From NCBI RefSeq assembly GCF_022410465.1, contig NZ_JAJSON010000016.1, forward strand, positions 62,001 to 126,000: DNA of 64,000 nt, written 5' to 3'. Both the position numbers and the translations under genes were made by a program. Source of the stretch: Christiangramia crocea. GTDB lineage: Bacteria > Bacteroidota > Bacteroidia > Flavobacteriales > Flavobacteriaceae. Below the pieces are notes generated by a model. It worked only from the letters and a program-made list of their open reading frames with translations. It was not told where the DNA came from and did no database searches. Shown here one piece after another: positions 8,849 through 17,381 of the stretch (positions within the stretch are counted from its first letter, which is position 1; each line of letters starts with the position of its first letter).

Positions 8849-10924
8849 ATGAACAAAAATCCTCAGAGATTTACGATCACGGCGGCCTTACCTTACACCA
8901 ACGGGCCTATACATATTGGACATTTGGCCGGTGTATATGTACCGGCAGACATCTATTCCCGTTTTCTGCGAATGCAGGGGCATGATGTGGCTTTTGTTTG
9001 TGGGAGTGATGAGCACGGAGTACCAATTACCATCAAAGCTAAAAAGGAAGGGGTGAGCCCTCAGGATGTAGTTGATAAATACGATGCGATCATCAAGAAA
9101 TCTTTTGAGGAATTTGGGGTTAGTTTTGACAATTACTCACGTACTTCAGGAAAAACTCACCATGAAACCGCTTCTGCTTTCTTCAAAAAGATGTTTGAAG
9201 ATGGTAAATTTATTGAAGAAACTACCAAACAGTTATATGACGCAGAGGCTGGTCAGTTCCTGGCAGATCGTTTCGTGACCGGGACATGCCCGAAATGTGG
9301 AAATGAAGAAGCATATGGAGACCAGTGTGAAAGCTGCGGAACTTCTCTTAATGCCACCGACCTGATAAATCCGAAATCAACATTAACCGGAGCTGTTCCA
9401 ACTTTGAAAGAGACCAGACACTGGTTTCTTCCTTTAGATCAGTATGAAGACTGGCTTAAAGAGTGGATACTTAAAGGGCATAAAGCCGACTGGAAAAGTA
9501 ATGTTTATGGCCAGGTGAAAAGCTGGATAGATGACGGACTCAGACCAAGAGCTGTTACCAGAGACCTGGATTGGGGTATTCCTGTTCCTGTTGAAGGAGG
9601 CGAAGGAAAAGTTCTTTATGTATGGTTTGATGCTCCTATAGGTTACATTTCATCAACCAAAGAATGGGCGGCCAGAGAAGGTAAAGACTGGGAGCCTTAC
9701 TGGAAAGATGAGAACACCAAGCTTATACATTTTATAGGGAAAGACAATATCGTATTTCACTGTATCATTTTCCCGGTGATGCTCAAAGCTCATGGAGATT
9801 ATATCCTACCTGAAAACGTCCCCGCCAATGAATTTTTGAACCTGGAAGGCAAAAAGCTTTCCACTTCAAAGAACTGGGCAGTATGGCTACATGAATATCT
9901 TGAGGACTTCCCTGAACAGCAGGACGTTTTGAGATATGTTCTAACTGCTAATGCTCCTGAAACCAAGGACAACGATTTCACCTGGAAGGATTTCCAGGCG
10001 AGAAACAATAATGAACTGGTTGCCATTTTTGGCAATTTCATTAACCGGGTAGTTGTACTTACTAACAAGTATTACAATGGAATAGTTCCCCAGCCGGGAG
10101 AATATTCAGAAGTAGATAGAAAAACCATCGAAGAGCTGAAGGCGTATCCATCAGTGATTGCCAGCTCTATAGAAAAATATCGTTTTAGAGAAGCCCAGGG
10201 AGAATTAATGAATCTTGCCCGATTAGGGAATAAATACCTGGCCGATGAGGAACCCTGGAAACTGATCAAGACCGATCAAGAAAGAGTTAAAACCATTATG
10301 TATGTGGCGCTTCAGATAGCTTCAGCACTTTCAATCATAAGCGAACCCTTCCTTCCGTTCACTTCGGAAAAGCTAAAGAGAATGCTCAACCAAACGGAAG
10401 AAGCTTCAGGAGCTACTCCGGAATGGGATATTATTGGAACAAAAGAGGCTCTGATAGAAGCGGGTCATCAGATTGGAAAAGGCGAATTACTTTTCAGCAA
10501 AATAGATGATCAACAAATAGAACATCAACTCGAAAAACTGAAGGCGACGAAAACCGCAAACGAAATGGAAAACCAAAAGGCCGAACCTCAGAAAGAGACC
10601 GCAAGTTTTGAAGATTTCACTAAAATGGACATGCGCGTCGGGACGATAATCGAAGCCAAAAAAATGCCCAAAACCAAGAAATTAATGGTTCTTAAGGTAG
10701 ACACAGGGCTGGATCAAAGAACGATTGTTTCAGGAATTGCAGAGCATTTTAAAGCTGAAGATATTATTGGCAAAAAAGTTACCGTTCTGGTTAACCTTGC
10801 TCCAAGGAAACTACGCGGAGTGGAAAGTGAAGGTATGATCCTGATGACGGAAAATGCAGAGGGAAAACTGGTATTTGTGAATCCCGACGAAGCGAATGTG
10901 AATAATGGTACTACTATAAATTAA
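8849..10924 (+). CDS. metG: Methionine--tRNA ligase
   Basis: 691 residues: a class I synthetase with the HIGH motif at 22-25 (HIGH exactly), a knuckle with four cysteines (Cys147, Cys150, Cys160, Cys163) that binds zinc, and the KMSKS equivalent KLSTS at 336-340. The C-terminal 105 residues form the OB-fold tRNA-binding domain that dimerises the enzyme ([11 protein letters not shown] onward). It charges tRNA-Met in the cytoplasm using ATP. A short linker rich in Lys, Glu and Gln separates the anticodon-binding and OB domains. Transcribed on its own; the upstream region carries TAACTTTA, one base away from the -7 consensus. Confidence 0.97.
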   Translation: MNKNPQRFTITAALPYTNGPIHIGHLAGVYVPADIYSRFLRMQGHDVAFVCGSDEHGVPITIKAKKEGVSPQDVVDKYDAIIKKSFEEFGVSFDNYSRTSGKTHHETASAFFKKMFEDGKFIEETTKQLYDAEAGQFLADRFVTGTCPKCGNEEAYGDQCESCGTSLNATDLINPKSTLTGAVPTLKETRHWFLPLDQYEDWLKEWILKGHKADWKSNVYGQVKSWIDDGLRPRAVTRDLDWGIPVPVEGGEGKVLYVWFDAPIGYISSTKEWAAREGKDWEPYWKDENTKLIHFIGKDNIVFHCIIFPVMLKAHGDYILPENVPANEFLNLEGKKLSTSKNWAVWLHEYLEDFPEQQDVLRYVLTANAPETKDNDFTWKDFQARNNNELVAIFGNFINRVVVLTNKYYNGIVPQPGEYSEVDRKTIEELKAYPSVIASSIEKYRFREAQGELMNLARLGNKYLADEEPWKLIKTDQERVKTIMYVALQIASALSIISEPFLPFTSEKLKRMLNQTEEASGATPEWDIIGTKEALIEAGHQIGKGELLFSKIDDQQIEHQLEKLKATKTANEMENQKAEPQKETASFEDFTKMDMRVGTIIEAKKMPKTKKLMVLKVDTGLDQRTIVSGIAEHFKAEDIIGKKVTVLVNLAPRKLRGVESEGMILMTENAEGKLVFVNPDEANVNNGTTIN

Positions 10925-10931
10925 GAGTAAG

Positions 10932-10957
10932 CCTCACGGGTTTTTAAACCTGTGAGG
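10932..10957. repeat. Palindrome between metG and the deacetylase-like gene
   Basis: A 12-bp inverted repeat CCTCACGGGTTT/AAACCTGTGAGG with a 2-base centre and one G-T wobble. Only three T follow, so it is a weak terminator at best; it starts 8 bases after the metG stop and ends 11 bases before the next ATG. Confidence 0.7.
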
Positions 10958-10968
10958 TTTCAGGCTTC

Positions 10969-11871
10969 ATGCTAAAGATCGCCTATCATCCTATTTATAA
11001 ACATCCCCTCCCGGAGGGGCATCGGTTCCCGATGGAAAAATATGAGCTATTACCAAAACAGCTATTGCATGAGGGAACCTGTGATAAAAACAATTTCTTT
11101 GAACCCGGCTTCCCTGAAGAGGATTATATACTCTTTGCTCACGAAAAAGACTATTTTGAAAGGCTGAAAGCTTTAAAACTGGATAGAAAAGAGATCCGTA
11201 AATCCGGCTTCCCGCTGTCCCAGGAGTTAGTAGAACGCGAACTAATAATCGCAGACGGAACCATCAAATCCTGTCATTATGCTCTTGAATATGGAATAGC
11301 TATGAATATTGCCGGTGGAACGCATCATGCCTATACCAACAGTGCCGAGGCTTTCTGCCTTTTGAATGACCAGGCCATAGGAGCCAGATATCTTCAAAAT
11401 CAAAAACTGGCAAAACAAATCCTTATTGTAGACCTGGACGTTCATCAGGGAAATGGAACGGCAGAGATATTTCAGAATGATCCTTCCGTATTCACATTTT
11501 CGATGCACGGGAAAGGAAATTACCCATTCAAAAAGGAAAGTTCTGATCTGGATATAGAGCTTGAAGACGGGACCAGTGACGATGCTTACCTGAATAAACT
11601 AAAGTCCGTACTCCCAAACCTGATAGAGGAGGTTCAGCCCGATTTTATTTTCTACCTGTGCGGGGTAGATATTCTGGAGACCGATAAACTTGGAAGGCTT
11701 TCATGTACAATTTCCGGGTGTAAGGAACGCGATAAATTCGTACTTCAAACCTGTCATGAACTTGGTATTCCAGTTGAATGTAGCATGGGGGGCGGATATT
11801 CCAAAGATATCCGACTTATTATTGAAGCTCATGCAAATACTTACCGACTTGCCCAGGATATCTATTTCTAG
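10969..11871 (+). CDS. Histone deacetylase-family zinc amidohydrolase
   Basis: 300 residues with the arginase/deacetylase fold signatures: the His-His pair His119-His120 in GGTHHAY, the metal site Asp157 and His159 in DLDVHQGNG, the third ligand Asp234 in CGVD, and the transition-state tyrosine in GGGYS near the C terminus. Bacterial members remove acetyl or other acyl groups from polyamines, acetyl-lysine or small acyl-amides; this one's substrate is unknown. It follows metG by 45 bases, with a palindrome between. All metal ligands are intact, so it should be active. Related acetoin-utilisation AcuC proteins are the main alternative name. Confidence 0.88.
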   Translation: MLKIAYHPIYKHPLPEGHRFPMEKYELLPKQLLHEGTCDKNNFFEPGFPEEDYILFAHEKDYFERLKALKLDRKEIRKSGFPLSQELVERELIIADGTIKSCHYALEYGIAMNIAGGTHHAYTNSAEAFCLLNDQAIGARYLQNQKLAKQILIVDLDVHQGNGTAEIFQNDPSVFTFSMHGKGNYPFKKESSDLDIELEDGTSDDAYLNKLKSVLPNLIEEVQPDFIFYLCGVDILETDKLGRLSCTISGCKERDKFVLQTCHELGIPVECSMGGGYSKDIRLIIEAHANTYRLAQDIYF

Positions 11872-11965
11872 GATTTTTCACTATTTTTAGATTGAATTAT
11901 ATATAATTTTAATTTTTTAATAATATTACTATTATATTCGTAAAAACTACATTTATTTTTTACGG

Positions 11966-12223
11966 ATGAAATCCAGATCAAATGCCAGGGCCTATTGGAG
12001 AGCAAATCTCAAATATCTCCTGATTCTTCTTTCTGTCTGGTTTGCTGTTTCTTTTGGAGCAGGTATCCTGTTCAAGGATTTTCTAAACCAATTTCGCCTT
12101 GGCGGGTTTAAACTCGGCTTCTGGTTTGCACAGCAGGGTTCTATCTATGTTTTTGTGAGTTTGATTTTTATATATATCCGCCTTATGAACAAACTGGATA
12201 AAAAGCATGGATATAGTGAATAA
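11966..12223 (+). CDS. DUF4212 small subunit of a sodium:solute symporter
   Basis: 85 residues with two membrane segments (about 14-34 and 50-75) and a basic N terminus. It matches the DUF4212/solute:sodium symporter small-subunit family, which is almost always found just ahead of a VC_2705-type transporter; here the transporter starts 26 bases downstream. The small protein is thought to join the transporter in the inner membrane, but its precise job is not known. ATG start. Confidence 0.88.
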   Translation: MKSRSNARAYWRANLKYLLILLSVWFAVSFGAGILFKDFLNQFRLGGFKLGFWFAQQGSIYVFVSLIFIYIRLMNKLDKKHGYSE

Positions 12224-12249
12224 ATAATTTACCTGTTAAGCCCCATTTT

Positions 12250-14019
12250 ATGGATGTACAAATATGGACCTGGATCCTGGTTGGATTAAGCTTTGCGCTT
12301 TATTTTGGAATAGCCATCTGGGCAAGAGCCTCTTCAACAAAAGATTTTTATGTAGCAGGAAGCGGGGTTTCCCCCATTGCCAATGGTATGGCCACCGCAG
12401 CCGACTGGATGAGTGCTGCCTCTTTTATTTCCATGGCCGGGATTATTTCCTTTATTGGCTACGACGGATCGGTATATCTCATGGGCTGGACCGGGGGGTA
12501 TGTCTTACTGGCCCTTCTCCTGGCTCCTTATCTTAGGAAATTTGGAAAATTTACGGTTCCCGATTTCATTGGAGATCGCTATTATTCTAATGCCGCAAGA
12601 ACAGTGGCCATCATCTGTGCCCTCATAGTTTCTTTTACTTATGTGGCCGGACAGATGCGAGGAGTAGGAATTGTTTTCTCTCAGTTCCTTCAGGTAGAGA
12701 TCACCTATGGGGTTATAATAGGTATGGTGGTAGTTCTGGTTTTTGCCTTATTAGGCGGAATGAAGGGGATTACCTATACACAGGTCGCACAATACTGCGT
12801 TCTGATTTTTGCCTTTATGGTGCCCGCCATTTTTATTTCCATTCAGATGACAGGAAATCCCATCCCGCAAATTGGAATGGGTGAAAAATTACCGGATGGA
12901 ACTTTTTTACTGGATAAACTGGATAACCTTCATACTCAATTAGGTTTTAAAGAATATACCGATGGATCTAAATCTACCTGGGATGTTTTTGCAATTACCC
13001 TGGCACTTATGGCCGGAACCTCAGGCTTACCTCATGTGATAGTAAGGTTTTTCACAGTTCCAAAAGTCAGGGATGCACGTAAATCTGCCGGGTATGCCCT
13101 TTTGCTGATAGCTGTTTTATATACTACCGCCCCTGCCGTTTCGGTATTTGCAAGAACCAATTTAATCGAAACAGTACAAAACAAAGCGTATACAAGCCTT
13201 CCGCCCTGGTTCAAGAACTGGGAAAACACCGGTCTTATTTCCTGGACCGATAAAAATAATGACGGAAAAATTCAGTATGCGAATTCTGAAGCAGTGGATG
13301 GTACACCCGAATTTACAGAAGCCAGGGGCGCATATGGAGAAAGAGTGATCTCTAATCCCTCATCAGCTAAAAACGAATTATATGTTGACCGGGATATCAT
13401 GGTGCTAGCTAATCCAGAAATTGCCAATTTACCTAACTGGGTAATTGCCCTTGTAGCGGCAGGTGGACTTGCAGCTGCTTTATCTACGGCAGCAGGTTTA
13501 CTCCTGGTTATTTCCACCTCTATTTCTCATGATCTATTAAAAAAGCAATTAAAACCTAATATCACAGACAATCAGGAGCTCCTGGCAGCACGTATCAGTA
13601 TACTTCTAGCAGTATTAGTAGCAGGCTTATTTGGCATCTATCCTCCAGGTTTTGTGGCGGCAGTAGTAGCCTTGGCATTCGGACTTGCTGCGGCTTCATT
13701 TTTTCCTGCCATTGTTCTGGGAATATTCGACAAGAGAATGAACAAAGAGGGAGCTATTAGTGGAATGGTCGTTGGAATTAGCTTGATGCTCTTCTATATG
13801 ATTAGATTTAAAACCGGATTTTACGGAATAGATCCACGTCCTGAATCCGAATGGTGGTTTGGAACTTCTCCCGAAGGATTCGGTGTCATTGCCATGAGTT
13901 TAAATATCATCATCGCGGTTGTTGTTTCAAGACTTACTTCACCTCCTCCAGAAGAAGTCCAAAATATTGTGGAAGATATCCGGATCCCGTCAGGAGTCGG
14001 CAAAGCTTCTAATCATTAA
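12250..14019 (+). CDS. Sodium:solute symporter, VC_2705 subfamily (possibly acetate or another organic acid)
   Basis: 589 residues with about 13 hydrophobic segments in the solute:sodium symporter (SSS) pattern, including GAATAADWMSAASF-like helix 2 residues and the ALSTAAGLLLVIS helix. Together with the DUF4212 protein it forms the two-part symporter typical of many aquatic bacteria; the substrate is likely a small organic anion such as acetate, by family analogy only. A loop insertion of about 100 residues between two helices (about 310-400) contains DKNNDGKI (from Asp334), which looks like the first part of an EF-hand or dockerin-type calcium loop. Ends at a bidirectional terminator. Confidence 0.88.
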   Translation: MDVQIWTWILVGLSFALYFGIAIWARASSTKDFYVAGSGVSPIANGMATAADWMSAASFISMAGIISFIGYDGSVYLMGWTGGYVLLALLLAPYLRKFGKFTVPDFIGDRYYSNAARTVAIICALIVSFTYVAGQMRGVGIVFSQFLQVEITYGVIIGMVVVLVFALLGGMKGITYTQVAQYCVLIFAFMVPAIFISIQMTGNPIPQIGMGEKLPDGTFLLDKLDNLHTQLGFKEYTDGSKSTWDVFAITLALMAGTSGLPHVIVRFFTVPKVRDARKSAGYALLLIAVLYTTAPAVSVFARTNLIETVQNKAYTSLPPWFKNWENTGLISWTDKNNDGKIQYANSEAVDGTPEFTEARGAYGERVISNPSSAKNELYVDRDIMVLANPEIANLPNWVIALVAAGGLAAALSTAAGLLLVISTSISHDLLKKQLKPNITDNQELLAARISILLAVLVAGLFGIYPPGFVAAVVALAFGLAAASFFPAIVLGIFDKRMNKEGAISGMVVGISLMLFYMIRFKTGFYGIDPRPESEWWFGTSPEGFGVIAMSLNIIIAVVVSRLTSPPPEEVQNIVEDIRIPSGVGKASNH

Positions 14020-14038
14020 TGGTTGTTAAAAATAAAAA

Positions 14039-14069
14039 GAACACTCCGGCCATACCAGAGTGTTCTTTT
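14039..14069. terminator. Bidirectional terminator between the symporter gene and ssb
   Basis: The 8-bp stem GAACACTC/GAGTGTTC with an 11-base loop has TTTT on the right and an A-rich left flank, so it can serve both convergent genes. Confidence 0.85.
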
Positions 14070-14085
14070 CCAACCACAACATCCA

Positions 14086-14418
14086 TTACTTACCCAATAG
14101 TAGCAGCTCATTACAAACGACCTCGGTAATATATCTTTTATTCCCGTCCTTATCCTCATAACTCCTGCTGGTTAGTTTTCCTTCGATCCCGACTTCCTTT
14201 CCTTTTGGAACATAATTCTCAACAAGTTCAGCGGTCTTACCCCAGGCCACGATATTGTGCCATTGTGTATCTGTGATCTTCTCTCCTTTGGAGTTTTTAT
14301 AGCTCTCATTGGTGGCGATTGAAAATTTTGCCAGTTTCTTTCCAGATTCAAGGTTTACGATCTCAGGCTCATTACCTACGTGTCCGATCAATTGTACTGT
14401 GTTTCTTAAAGTGCTCAT
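14086..14418 (-). CDS. ssb: Single-stranded DNA-binding protein, short form
   Basis: 110 residues that make up just the OB-fold: the N-terminal strand TVQLIGHVGNEPEI, the FSIATNESY strand and the WHNIVAWGKTAELV segment are classic SSB features. The protein stops at LLLLGK straight after the fold; the flexible linker and the acidic DDxPF tail that recruits repair and replication proteins are missing. This short form probably exists beside a full-length SSB elsewhere in the genome. It binds single-stranded DNA as a tetramer or dimer. The upstream spacer carries 10-bp phased repeats. Confidence 0.9.
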   Translation of the reverse strand: MSTLRNTVQLIGHVGNEPEIVNLESGKKLAKFSIATNESYKNSKGEKITDTQWHNIVAWGKTAELVENYVPKGKEVGIEGKLTSRSYEDKDGNKRYITEVVCNELLLLGK

Positions 14419-14510
14419 AACTATAGAATTTATTGCAGTTGAAAATCATTCGTTCATTTCAACAGGACAAATGTGATACAGAGCTCCGGCCGTATTCGTA
14501 TAAAAAGTAT

Positions 14511-14550
14511 TTGTTTACGTTTACTTGCGTTTGTAAGCGTTTGTAAACGA
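14511..14550. repeat. Helically phased 10-bp repeats upstream of ssb and the methyltransferase gene
   Basis: GCGTTTGTAA occurs twice in perfect tandem (14527-14536 and 14537-14546), preceded by the degenerate unit ACGTTTACTT (14517-14526). GTTTRY steps start at 14513, 14519, 14529 and 14539. The spacing of one DNA turn suggests protein binding. The array is about 95 bases upstream of the ssb start and 80 upstream of the divergent methyltransferase start. Confidence 0.6.
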
Positions 14551-14629
14551 TTAATGTGCCTAAAATTGGGCAGGCCAAAGAATTAATTCCTACATATTCC
14601 TTAAATTCATTCCTGAATATTTTCAGGAT

Positions 14630-15253
14630 ATGAGCATTGAAAAAGCATATGATGAATGGTCTGCCCAGTATGATACGAATAAGAACCGGACAAGAGACCT
14701 GGACAAACTTGCAACACAAAATGTCCTTAGGGATATACCTTTCAATAAGGTGCTTGAACTGGGCTGTGGCACGGGAAAGAATACCGAATGGCTTCTACAT
14801 CGGGCAGAGAAGATCCTTGCCGTAGATTTTTCTGAGAAAATGCTTAAAATCGCCAGAGAAAAGTTCAGCAGTCCTGATGTAAGGTTTCAAAGGGCTGATA
14901 TAACAAAAAGCTGGGTATGGACCTCGGAAAAATATGATCTCGTTACCTGTAACCTAATCCTGGAACATATAGAAAACCTGGATTTCATCTTTCAGCGGGC
15001 TTTCTCAAGCTTGGAACCTGGTGGATACTTCTTTGTCTCAGAATTACATCCTTTTAAGCAATATAAAGGAACCAAAGCCAGGTTTGAAAATCAGGATAAA
15101 AAGATAGAACTGCAAACCTATACCCACCACATTTCTGAATTCACAACGGCAGCAATCAGGGCTGGCTTTAAGCTTCAGCAACTCAACGAATGGTTTGATA
15201 AAGACCAGCAGGAAACACCAAGATTAATAAGCTTCTTATTCTATAAAAAATGA
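14630..15253 (+). CDS. Class I SAM-dependent methyltransferase
   Basis: 207 residues with a Rossmann-type methyltransferase fold. Motif I is VLELGCGTGK (41-50), followed by an acidic residue at the end of strand 2 (AVDFSEKM) that would hold the SAM ribose, and the YDLVTCNLILEHI motif IV region. Substrate unknown; the small size and motifs point to a small-molecule methyltransferase of the Methyltransf_11/25 type. Its stop overlaps the start of the next gene (ATGA), so the two are translationally coupled. Confidence 0.85.
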   Translation: MSIEKAYDEWSAQYDTNKNRTRDLDKLATQNVLRDIPFNKVLELGCGTGKNTEWLLHRAEKILAVDFSEKMLKIAREKFSSPDVRFQRADITKSWVWTSEKYDLVTCNLILEHIENLDFIFQRAFSSLEPGGYFFVSELHPFKQYKGTKARFENQDKKIELQTYTHHISEFTTAAIRAGFKLQQLNEWFDKDQQETPRLISFLFYKK

Positions 15254-15567
15254 TCGCAAAAACCCCCAGACCTCCTTATTATGTAGTGATCTTCACTTCA
15301 GTAAAAAAAGAAAATGATTCGGGCTATGAAGAAATGGCAATGAAAATGGAAGAACTGGCTAAAGAGCAACCGGGTTATTTAGGATTCGAATCAGCCAGGG
15401 AAGAACTGGGCATCAGCATTTCTTACTGGAAAGACCTGGAAAGCATCAAAAACTGGAAAGAAAATTCTGAACATCTCATAGCTCAGGAAACTGGGAGAAA
15501 GCATTGGTACAGAGCTTATAAGATAAGAATCGCAAAGGTAGAAAGAGATTATGCCTATACCAATTAG
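15250..15567 (+). CDS. Antibiotic biosynthesis monooxygenase (ABM)-domain protein
   Basis: 105 residues with the ferredoxin-like alpha/beta ABM pattern: an N-terminal YYVVIFTSVK strand, the MAMKMEELAKEQPGYLGFES helix-strand and a later ISYWKDLESIKNWKEN segment with conserved Trp. The fold covers cofactor-free monooxygenases, haem-degrading enzymes and unknown proteins of the YgiN type. It starts inside the stop of the methyltransferase gene (ATGA, 4-base overlap), which suggests the two products act in the same pathway or are made at a fixed ratio. Substrate not predictable. Confidence 0.85.
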   Translation: MIAKTPRPPYYVVIFTSVKKENDSGYEEMAMKMEELAKEQPGYLGFESAREELGISISYWKDLESIKNWKENSEHLIAQETGRKHWYRAYKIRIAKVERDYAYTN

Positions 15568-15643
15568 GAATCTGCACGCAACCATTAACCATTTAAGCCA
15601 TCTTAGTAACAGGCAGAGGAAAAAGATTGTAAACCCGGTTAAA

Positions 15644-16057
15644 ATGAAAATAAAAATGAGAGCCTACATAAACTTATTATTTGCCATTCTATTTACACTG
15701 CTAAATGCTTCCTGTAATGACGATGATGTAGAAGTAGATTGTATTACCGGCGAGGTAGCCGTTATCAATGAAGTGGAGGCTCCCGAAACGGCAAAAGTTG
15801 GCGAGGTAGTATCTATAGATGTCACATTCTCTATGAAAAACACCTGTGGCAGCTTTGCGAAATTTAAGGAAAGTTCAACCGAAGAAGGAAAGATCATTGA
15901 AGTACTGGTTGATTACTTTGGCTGTACCTGCGGTCAGGCAATAATAGAAGATACTAAAACCTATGAATTCACCCCAGAATCTACAGGAGTCTACGAATTT
16001 AATTTTAGATCTTCTACTACAGAATTGATTACCATCAACATACAGGTAACCGAATAA
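15644..16057 (+). CDS. Hypothetical lipoprotein, cysteine-rich
   Basis: 137 residues from the ATG at 15644 (a second in-frame ATG is at 15656); the open frame extends further upstream but those residues do not look like a leader. The signal sequence ends in LNASC (Cys24), followed by Asn-Asp-Asp-Asp, an acidic run that fits a surface-export signal. The mature part is a small beta-sandwich-like domain with further cysteines (VDC, NTC, GCTC) that could form disulfides, and strand patterns such as YEFTPESTGVYEFNF typical of Ig-like or bacterial beta-sandwich domains. Not recognised as a named family; 77 bases after the ABM gene. Confidence 0.72.
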   Translation: MKIKMRAYINLLFAILFTLLNASCNDDDVEVDCITGEVAVINEVEAPETAKVGEVVSIDVTFSMKNTCGSFAKFKESSTEEGKIIEVLVDYFGCTCGQAIIEDTKTYEFTPESTGVYEFNFRSSTTELITINIQVTE

Positions 16058-16111
16058 CTCCTCCATACTGGTTTTCAGCGGCATAATTCCATTTTTTATT
16101 TATATTTAGAA

Positions 16112-16459
16112 ATGGAAAAAACCTGTCTGGAATGCGGTGAAAAAATAAGAGGCAGAACCGATAAAAAATTCTGTAGCGACTACTGCCGCAATTCCCACCA
16201 CAATAAAGCTAACAAGGAAACCTCCAATCTGGTTAGGAATATCAATAATCTACTTCGTCGTAATCACCGTATCCTGGAAGAACTAAATCCAACAGGTAAA
16301 ACCTCAGTGCCTAAAAGCAAGCTGCTTTCAAAAGGTTTCGATTTTGAACATTTTACCAGTATCTACACCACCAAAACTGGTAACCAGTATTACTTTGTAT
16401 ATGATCAGGGATATCTTAAGCTTGACCATGATTTTTATGCGCTGGTGAAAAGAAATTAA
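16112..16459 (+). CDS. Small zinc-ribbon protein, conserved in Bacteroidota
   Basis: 115 residues. The N terminus carries CLECG and, 16 residues later, CSDYC followed by two histidines, an arrangement that would hold one zinc ion as in DUF2116-like ribbons. The remaining 85 residues form basic helices (NLVRNINNLLRRNHRIL) and a short C-terminal strand region. Basic charge and zinc ribbon suggest nucleic-acid or ribosome association, which is inference. It is followed 10 bases later by a gamma-glutamylcyclotransferase-like gene in the same direction. Confidence 0.75.
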   Translation: MEKTCLECGEKIRGRTDKKFCSDYCRNSHHNKANKETSNLVRNINNLLRRNHRILEELNPTGKTSVPKSKLLSKGFDFEHFTSIYTTKTGNQYYFVYDQGYLKLDHDFYALVKRN

Positions 16460-16469
16460 CCACAGAACC

Positions 16470-16790
16470 ATGGAAAACCTTTTTGTTTATGGAACTCTTC
16501 GGGATGAGAAGATTCGGCAAAACATTTTTGGGAGACGAATAAAAGGCCGGGAAGACCTGTTAGCCGGCTATGAAAAATACAGCATCAGAATACCGGACAA
16601 TTCCTCGGGCAATTTCTACCCCGCAATAAGACCCTCCAAAAAAGAGAAAAGTACAGTAAAGGGTATGGTATTACGGCTAAAGGAAGAAGAGTTATCCATG
16701 GCAGACAGCTATGAAGGGAACTCTTATTTCCGTGAAAAGCTCAAACTGCAATCAGGAATTATTGCCTGGGCATATATTGGTAAAAAATAA
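16470..16790 (+). CDS. Gamma-glutamylcyclotransferase-fold (AIG2-like) protein
   Basis: 106 residues with the BtrG/GGCT fold markers: the N-terminal FVYGTLRDEK, where the YGTL loop binds the gamma-glutamyl group, and the later acidic DSYEG that supplies the catalytic glutamate. Members cleave gamma-glutamyl amines or peptides to 5-oxoproline or act as cyclotransferases in other contexts; the substrate here is unknown. The gene ends 1 base before the convergent CBS-domain gene. Confidence 0.82.
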   Translation: MENLFVYGTLRDEKIRQNIFGRRIKGREDLLAGYEKYSIRIPDNSSGNFYPAIRPSKKEKSTVKGMVLRLKEEELSMADSYEGNSYFREKLKLQSGIIAWAYIGKK

Positions 16791-16791
16791 A

Positions 16792-17256
16792 TTAATGCCA
16801 GTTCTGACCCTTGAGCAGCAATGCGGCCTTCAGAACATCTCTCTGACTTATCTGCCCTATAAGCTTTCCATTTTCCACAATTGGGAATCGACGGAACTTC
16901 AATTCGATGAATTTTTTAGCGGCATCAAGAACGTTCATATTACCATCGATAGTCTCCACCTTACAATTCATTCGTTTTCCTGCGGTAAGATCAGTCATAG
17001 GCATATTATAATAGCGACTGTCTGAGATCTGTTTCATGCAGTCTCCTTCAGAGATTATTCCAAGCAATTCATGCCTTTCATTCACCACGCAGCCTCCGGA
17101 AATACCATGTTTGATAAGCTTTTCCATAACATCCATAATATTCTCATTTTCCCTGAAGGTAACCAGGTCTGAAGTCATATAATCCTTTACTGAAATTGGC
17201 ACTTCAGCAGGCTTCTCCGGCTCTGCCCTTTTTCCTGTGAAACTCTTTATTCCCAT
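16792..17256 (-). CDS. Tandem CBS-domain protein
   Basis: 154 residues. After a 20-residue basic N-terminal stretch come two CBS domains (about 24-85 and 88-148), each with the usual pattern MTSDLVTFRENENIMDVMEK and later VLDAAKKF followed by RRFPIVENGKLIGQISQRDVL. The pair would form a Bateman module that binds adenine nucleotides and senses energy state; there is no attached enzyme domain. Which partner it regulates is not visible here. Convergent to the GGCT-like gene. Confidence 0.88.
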   Translation of the reverse strand: MGIKSFTGKRAEPEKPAEVPISVKDYMTSDLVTFRENENIMDVMEKLIKHGISGGCVVNERHELLGIISEGDCMKQISDSRYYNMPMTDLTAGKRMNCKVETIDGNMNVLDAAKKFIELKFRRFPIVENGKLIGQISQRDVLKAALLLKGQNWH

Positions 17257-17381
17257 TTTTTCAAGCTTTTTATTCTTAATTACTTAAATATACTAATTTT
17301 TAGTTTATGCTTAGTCTGCTAATTTTGATAACCGGAATAATCAAAAAACTTGGTTAACTTTAAGACTCTGAATCTAATTGC

